64,000 nucleotides of DNA, taken from assembly GCF_021654775.1 (NCBI RefSeq), contig NZ_AP025343.1, positions 3,997,501 through 4,061,500 of the forward strand, written 5' to 3'. Shown in pieces: positions 60,591 to 64,000 of the stretch. This DNA comes from Paenibacillus azoreducens (lineage in GTDB: Bacteria; Bacillota; Bacilli; Paenibacillales; Paenibacillaceae). Under the pieces are notes generated by a model. It made no database searches. It saw only the letters and a program-made list of their open reading frames with translations, and was not told where the DNA came from. Positions within the stretch are counted from its first letter, which is position 1. Every line of letters begins with the position of its first letter. Both the position numbers and the translations under genes were made by a program.

Positions 60591-60609
60591 ATATCTCTCC
60601 CAGAGATAT
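60591..60609. promoter_or_regulatory. perfect operator-like palindrome at the hydrolase promoter
   Basis: ATATCTCT and AGAGATAT, 3-bp centre. On the minus strand TTGACA (60631-60636) lies 18 bp from ATTATA, so the palindrome overlaps the -10 region and start. A repressor binding here would shut the gene; the protein is unknown. Confidence 0.6.
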
Positions 60610-60754
60610 AATGTCACTTTGTACGGCCGTTGTCAAATTATTTAATATTAAATTTAAATGATTTCTTTCATAATTACTGGCACATTCCCGCAAAAAAAAG
60701 AGAGGTTGAGCCCCCCCTCCTGGCTATTCATTCTGCTTTGAATTTTGCCATATA

Positions 60755-62800
60755 TCAATTTCCACCCTGCGTTTCTTCACTGGATTTTCCCTTTGGTACG
60801 CCAGCGAGACCATACACCTGATCATAGGCGTCAAACATTTTGCGGGCGATCGGCGCGGCGCTGTAAGATCCAAAACCACCTTCAGGAATGACAACCGCGA
60901 TTGCCAGAACCGGATCTTCTTTAGGCGCAAACGCAATAAATACCCCGTTATCGATCATTTTACCCCCAACGCTTTGTTGGGATGTACCTGTCTTGCGGGC
61001 AAAGCTGTACGGAAAGCCTTCAAATGAGGATACGGATGTTTTCATTCCGCGTTTGATGACATCCCAGTAGGTTTTATCAAAGTTGACCGTACTTAACACT
61101 TCCGGCCCGAATGTTTTAATGATTCTCCCCTGATGATCGGTAATCTTGCTCACGAGCTGCGGCTTCAGACGTTTGCCTTCATTCGCCAGCATGACGGCAT
61201 ATTGGGCCAGTTGAAGGGTCGTATATTTCCCCTGCTGCCCAAAGGAAGCATAAGCCATGGCAGATTGAACGCTGCCCGCTTGCTTCACGTTAATGTATTC
61301 CTTGCGTCCCTTCCATTCTCCAGGCAGGCCGCTGCCTGTGCTAATGCCCAGGCCAAATGAAGTCATGTAACGATCCCAAACATCAATACTCTTGGAGCCG
61401 TATTTTTGATATAACTTTAATCCAATCTCGTCGATCATAAACACATTGGAGGATTTCTCGAGCGCACGCGCGGGATCCATTCCACCGTAAGCATGGCCTT
61501 GTGCGTTCTGCACGCGAGTCTTGTGCCCTTCCTTGCCAAAGTATGTCGCGCCAGTATCCGTGTAATACGTATTGGGTCCTATTAATTTTTCCTCCAGCCC
61601 AATCAATACGCTGAGCGGTTTGATAACCGAACCTAACAATACGACGGATTCAGGATGGCTTCCTTGCTTACCTGGATTAAATGAACGGATCGCGCCATTC
61701 TGATAGATGTTTTGAATCTGCTTCCAGTTTGCCGGCGTTACGCTCCCGGTCTCCCAAATGTTAGGATCATAATCAGGCATGCTGGCCATGGCCACAACGT
61801 TCCCCGTCTTCACTTCCATCGCGACTGCAAAACCAGTCGTTGCATTCGGATGAGTGCCGCCTGCAACCGGATGGGTCTGGAGCCAGTTCAACTGCTCGGT
61901 AATTGCTTGTTCGGTCTTTAGCTGGATCTCCTTGTTGATCGTGGAATGAATGTCGTAACCTTTCTCAGGTGGAATGATATCCTCGATTTCTTCCGGCATA
62001 TTGCGGGGATTTATCGTGACTTTTTTATAACCGTTTTTACCGCGCAATTCATCTTGGTACATCAGTTCGAGGCCGTCATAACCAACAAATTCAGGCTCCG
62101 AGTAGATCAGTCCCGGATCCTGCGTTTGATCGCTCCGCTCTGATTCATCGATTTTTCCGTACTTATCCAAACTTATGGACCCGCTATACGTTCGAATATA
62201 TCCAACCGTTTGTACGGCAACAGTATCCGGGTCATAGCGGCGCACGCTTTCTTCCTCAATGGCTATACCGGGAAAATCCGATCTATGCTCTGAAAAGTAG
62301 GCGATTTCCTGATCCGTCAGATCCATCTTGATCCGGCGGGGCATGTAACCTGCATACTTCTTGAAATCCAAATCCATAGCGTTGATCAGTTCTTCCTTTG
62401 TCAATTTCTCATGATCCGGACTGCCGGATTTATTAAATACCGCCAAAAGTTCATCGGCGATTTTCTCGGCTTCTGGCCGGTTTTTCATCCCATTTTTCTG
62501 GCTGTAATCCTTCATAAGTGTTATGTACAGGGAATGAGTAGGCTCAGAGTAAGCAAGTTTGACTCCCGCAGCGTCATAAATCGTTCCGCGATTCGGCGGA
62601 AGCGGCACATTTTTAACGATGTTGCTGGCTTCCTTTTCCGTTAACGTCGGCCCCTCAACAAACTGCAAAACGGCAAGCCTGATAATCATGACGCAGAAAA
62701 GTATAAACGTGCTGAAGAAAAATAGATTTATTCTTAGACGTGAGTTCTTTTTCTTGTTCTCTTCTTCTTCCTGTGTGTGTTCCGACTTGTAATCGCTCAT
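60755..62800 (-). CDS. class B penicillin-binding protein (PBP2-like)
   Basis: About 681 residues: cytosolic charged head, one membrane helix (residues ~25-45), a PBP dimerisation domain and a transpeptidase domain. The three active-site motifs are SVIK (SxxK with the nucleophile), SSN (SxN) and KTGT. The head starts SDYKSEHTQEEEENKKK. It cross-links peptidoglycan in elongation or spore morphogenesis. ATG 62800 has AGGAGG 7 nt upstream. Single gene. Confidence 0.93.
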   Translation of the reverse strand: MSDYKSEHTQEEEENKKKNSRLRINLFFFSTFILFCVMIIRLAVLQFVEGPTLTEKEASNIVKNVPLPPNRGTIYDAAGVKLAYSEPTHSLYITLMKDYSQKNGMKNRPEAEKIADELLAVFNKSGSPDHEKLTKEELINAMDLDFKKYAGYMPRRIKMDLTDQEIAYFSEHRSDFPGIAIEEESVRRYDPDTVAVQTVGYIRTYSGSISLDKYGKIDESERSDQTQDPGLIYSEPEFVGYDGLELMYQDELRGKNGYKKVTINPRNMPEEIEDIIPPEKGYDIHSTINKEIQLKTEQAITEQLNWLQTHPVAGGTHPNATTGFAVAMEVKTGNVVAMASMPDYDPNIWETGSVTPANWKQIQNIYQNGAIRSFNPGKQGSHPESVVLLGSVIKPLSVLIGLEEKLIGPNTYYTDTGATYFGKEGHKTRVQNAQGHAYGGMDPARALEKSSNVFMIDEIGLKLYQKYGSKSIDVWDRYMTSFGLGISTGSGLPGEWKGRKEYINVKQAGSVQSAMAYASFGQQGKYTTLQLAQYAVMLANEGKRLKPQLVSKITDHQGRIIKTFGPEVLSTVNFDKTYWDVIKRGMKTSVSSFEGFPYSFARKTGTSQQSVGGKMIDNGVFIAFAPKEDPVLAIAVVIPEGGFGSYSAAPIARKMFDAYDQVYGLAGVPKGKSSEETQGGN

Positions 62801-62950
62801 GTATAATCCTCCTTCCTGCCTGTAACCCAGCATTGGAGTAAATAATATAATTTACTGTAAAGACAAACAATGGAATAAATCTGATGAAATTATCATGATG
62901 TTGCTAGATATAACCCCACAACCGGAAATTTTTAAGTTCTTATATAGCAA

Positions 62951-62978
62951 AAAAAGCCGCGATTTAACGCGGCCTAAC
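62951..62978 (-). terminator. terminator of the truncated downstream-window gene
   Basis: GCCGCG, ATTTAA loop, CGCGGC with a T-run on the minus strand. Confidence 0.85.
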
Positions 62979-63154
62979 GAGAGTTATGATCACTTGATCC
63001 ATGCTTTTGACAATCAATCCTATTGAATTTTCAGCGACATTAAAAAAGCGGCGAAAAGTATGCAGCCCCCTGCAAAGAAATGGCGCAAACCTCGTCCGCC
63101 TGCTTCCTGATCGATTCTACCATATGTGTAAACGCCCAAGTAAAGAGTACACGA

Positions 63155-64000
63155 TTATCTTTCTTTTGTTTCGTTGTCCTTTGTTTCCGTTTTAATATAT
63201 TGGATCGGATAATACTCCGTGCCAAGCAGCATTCTCCGTCCCTGGAACTCATCGTACAGATTCACGCGAATGTTTCCGCCTGCAAGTTTTTGGTAAAGGC
63301 TGTTTTTTAGCGTTGTGTTATATGATTTATTATTCCCGATGGTCCAATCTGTCCCAGGCGTCAAAGTGATCTCGGTCGACTGGTCAAGCGGATCGATGAA
63401 TTCCAAAACAATTTTATGCTCATACGTTCCGGTTTCGAAATCCCCGTTTTTGGTCAATGTATACCGAATCAGCGTTTCCACGACATCCTCACCTTCATTT
63501 AATGTTGATTCCGCTTTGTTGATCGAGAGACTATAAGGGAACAAATCTACGTTTTTCAGGTTTGAAACCGGAGGTTTGCCCGAAGGGCTAAGCGACAATC
63601 CAAACGCATCGACATACCCGGTTATTGTTCCTTCTGCCTCTGCCAATTTCCCTTCTTCAATGCCCGCGCCTAGATAAAGCACAAGTTTTGATGTATCTAC
63701 GCTGAGCGGAAGTTTGCTCCAGACGGTAATCAGGTTTTTGCCTTTAGGACTCACGATATTGGATGACTGGCTCACGGTAGCCTCATAGTACTGATTATCA
63801 TGTGTTTTGTAGAAAGCGACCAGCCGGACCGGTTTGGATTGGCGTGCCTCTTCGCTCGTCATTTCAAGCTCTGTATATATCAAATTCGAATTGCTTTCGC
63901 CATAAACGGTTGACTTGCGTTCGCGGATCTCCGCTTTTTTACCCGCTGTCTGAATATGATAGGTACTGCCGGCTGGAGCGGTATTTATCTTACTGCTTAG
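63155..64000 (-). CDS. unknown protein, truncated by the window edge
   Basis: The frame is open from the stop at 63155 to base 64000, where the window ends, so the start lies beyond it. The visible 281 residues are beta-rich and hydrophilic with an SGKPPVSNLKNVDLFPYSLSINKAESTLNEGE region and end in a charged tail (KTETKDNETKER). I cannot assign a family. A terminator follows. Confidence 0.6.
   Translation of the reverse strand, partial: LSSKINTAPAGSTYHIQTAGKKAEIRERKSTVYGESNSNLIYTELEMTSEEARQSKPVRLVAFYKTHDNQYYEATVSQSSNIVSPKGKNLITVWSKLPLSVDTSKLVLYLGAGIEEGKLAEAEGTITGYVDAFGLSLSPSGKPPVSNLKNVDLFPYSLSINKAESTLNEGEDVVETLIRYTLTKNGDFETGTYEHKIVLEFIDPLDQSTEITLTPGTDWTIGNNKSYNTTLKNSLYQKLAGGNIRVNLYDEFQGRRMLLGTEYYPIQYIKTETKDNETKER

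Noticed and set aside
1..64000. Prophage, plasmid origin, CRISPR array, rRNA or tRNA genes
   Set aside because: I looked for tandem spacers, phage gene runs, DnaA-box clusters and tRNA-like cloverleaves and saw none that I could support.

Overview
The window looks like a chromosomal segment of a low-to-mid GC, spore-former-type Firmicute, most likely Paenibacillaceae. The reasons are AGGAGG-type ribosome binding sites nearly everywhere, RNA control by T-box, cobalamin riboswitch and ANTAR elements, Bacillales-style protein families (YetF, DUF4179 anti-sigma, HxlR, PucABCDE-like xanthine dehydrogenase) and several intergenic repeat families of the kind common in Paenibacillus. The species assignment is inference. 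Both ends cut through DNA that continues; the last gene is truncated at base 64000. I saw no rRNA, tRNA, CRISPR array or prophage.

Bases 1-3090 hold an M29 aminopeptidase and an orphan membrane histidine kinase. Bases 3276-20345 (minus strand) are one large ethanolamine-utilisation microcompartment locus. In transcription order it reads: a riboswitch/ANTAR small RNA resembling EutX/Rli55, eutG, eutS, eutP, eutV, eutW, eutA, eutB, eutC, eutL, a eutK-like shell gene, eutE, eutM, eutT, eutD (pduL type), a eut protein of unknown function, eutN, a PduT-type shell gene and eutH. EutBC would split ethanolamine into acetaldehyde and ammonia using adenosylcobalamin made by EutT, with EutA reactivating the lyase. 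EutE and EutD convert acetaldehyde to acetyl-CoA and acetyl phosphate, EutG reduces acetaldehyde to ethanol, and six shell proteins enclose the enzymes. Control reads directly from the DNA: EutW/EutV is a two-component system with an RNA-binding ANTAR output, and I find paired hexaloop hairpins overlapping terminators before eutG, eutS and eutA. A further candidate pair lies behind a cobalamin riboswitch at the head of the locus, where it could titrate EutV when cobalamin is absent. A MITE-like repeat lies between the eutA terminator and eutA, and a partial relative lies before eutS.

Bases 20384-27956 hold an ABC-2 exporter operon, a SUKH/HEAT-like protein, a GNAT, a NUDIX hydrolase, a discoidin-like protein, a ChbG/YdjC deacetylase and an aromatic-acid exporter-like protein. 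Bases 27914-33254 are a five-gene xanthine-dehydrogenase-type molybdenum hydroxylase operon with its maturation factors. Bases 33466-40254 are mixed housekeeping and carbohydrate genes (VOC, YetF, APH kinase, GNAT, GH105 with a divergent AraC regulator, NhaC). Bases 40480-41123 are a decayed IS1182-like element containing an inverted-repeat cluster.

Bases 41143-44671 form a small regulated unit: a dehydrogenase behind a MerR-type 19-bp-spacer promoter, the MerR gene, an alpha/beta hydrolase and a TetR regulator. Next come a DUF1349 protein, cardiolipin synthase, an HxlR regulator divergent from a lactonase-like metallo-hydrolase, and asd under a T-box whose specifier reads AAA (Lys). Then follow a copper-amine-oxidase-N protein, a HEAT-repeat protein with a damaged or unusual 5' end, a Crp/Fnr regulator, a 14-TM MFS exporter, an IS110-family element with a long non-coding 3' side, a sigma/anti-sigma pair, a membrane-anchored hydrolase, a class B penicillin-binding protein and a truncated unknown gene.
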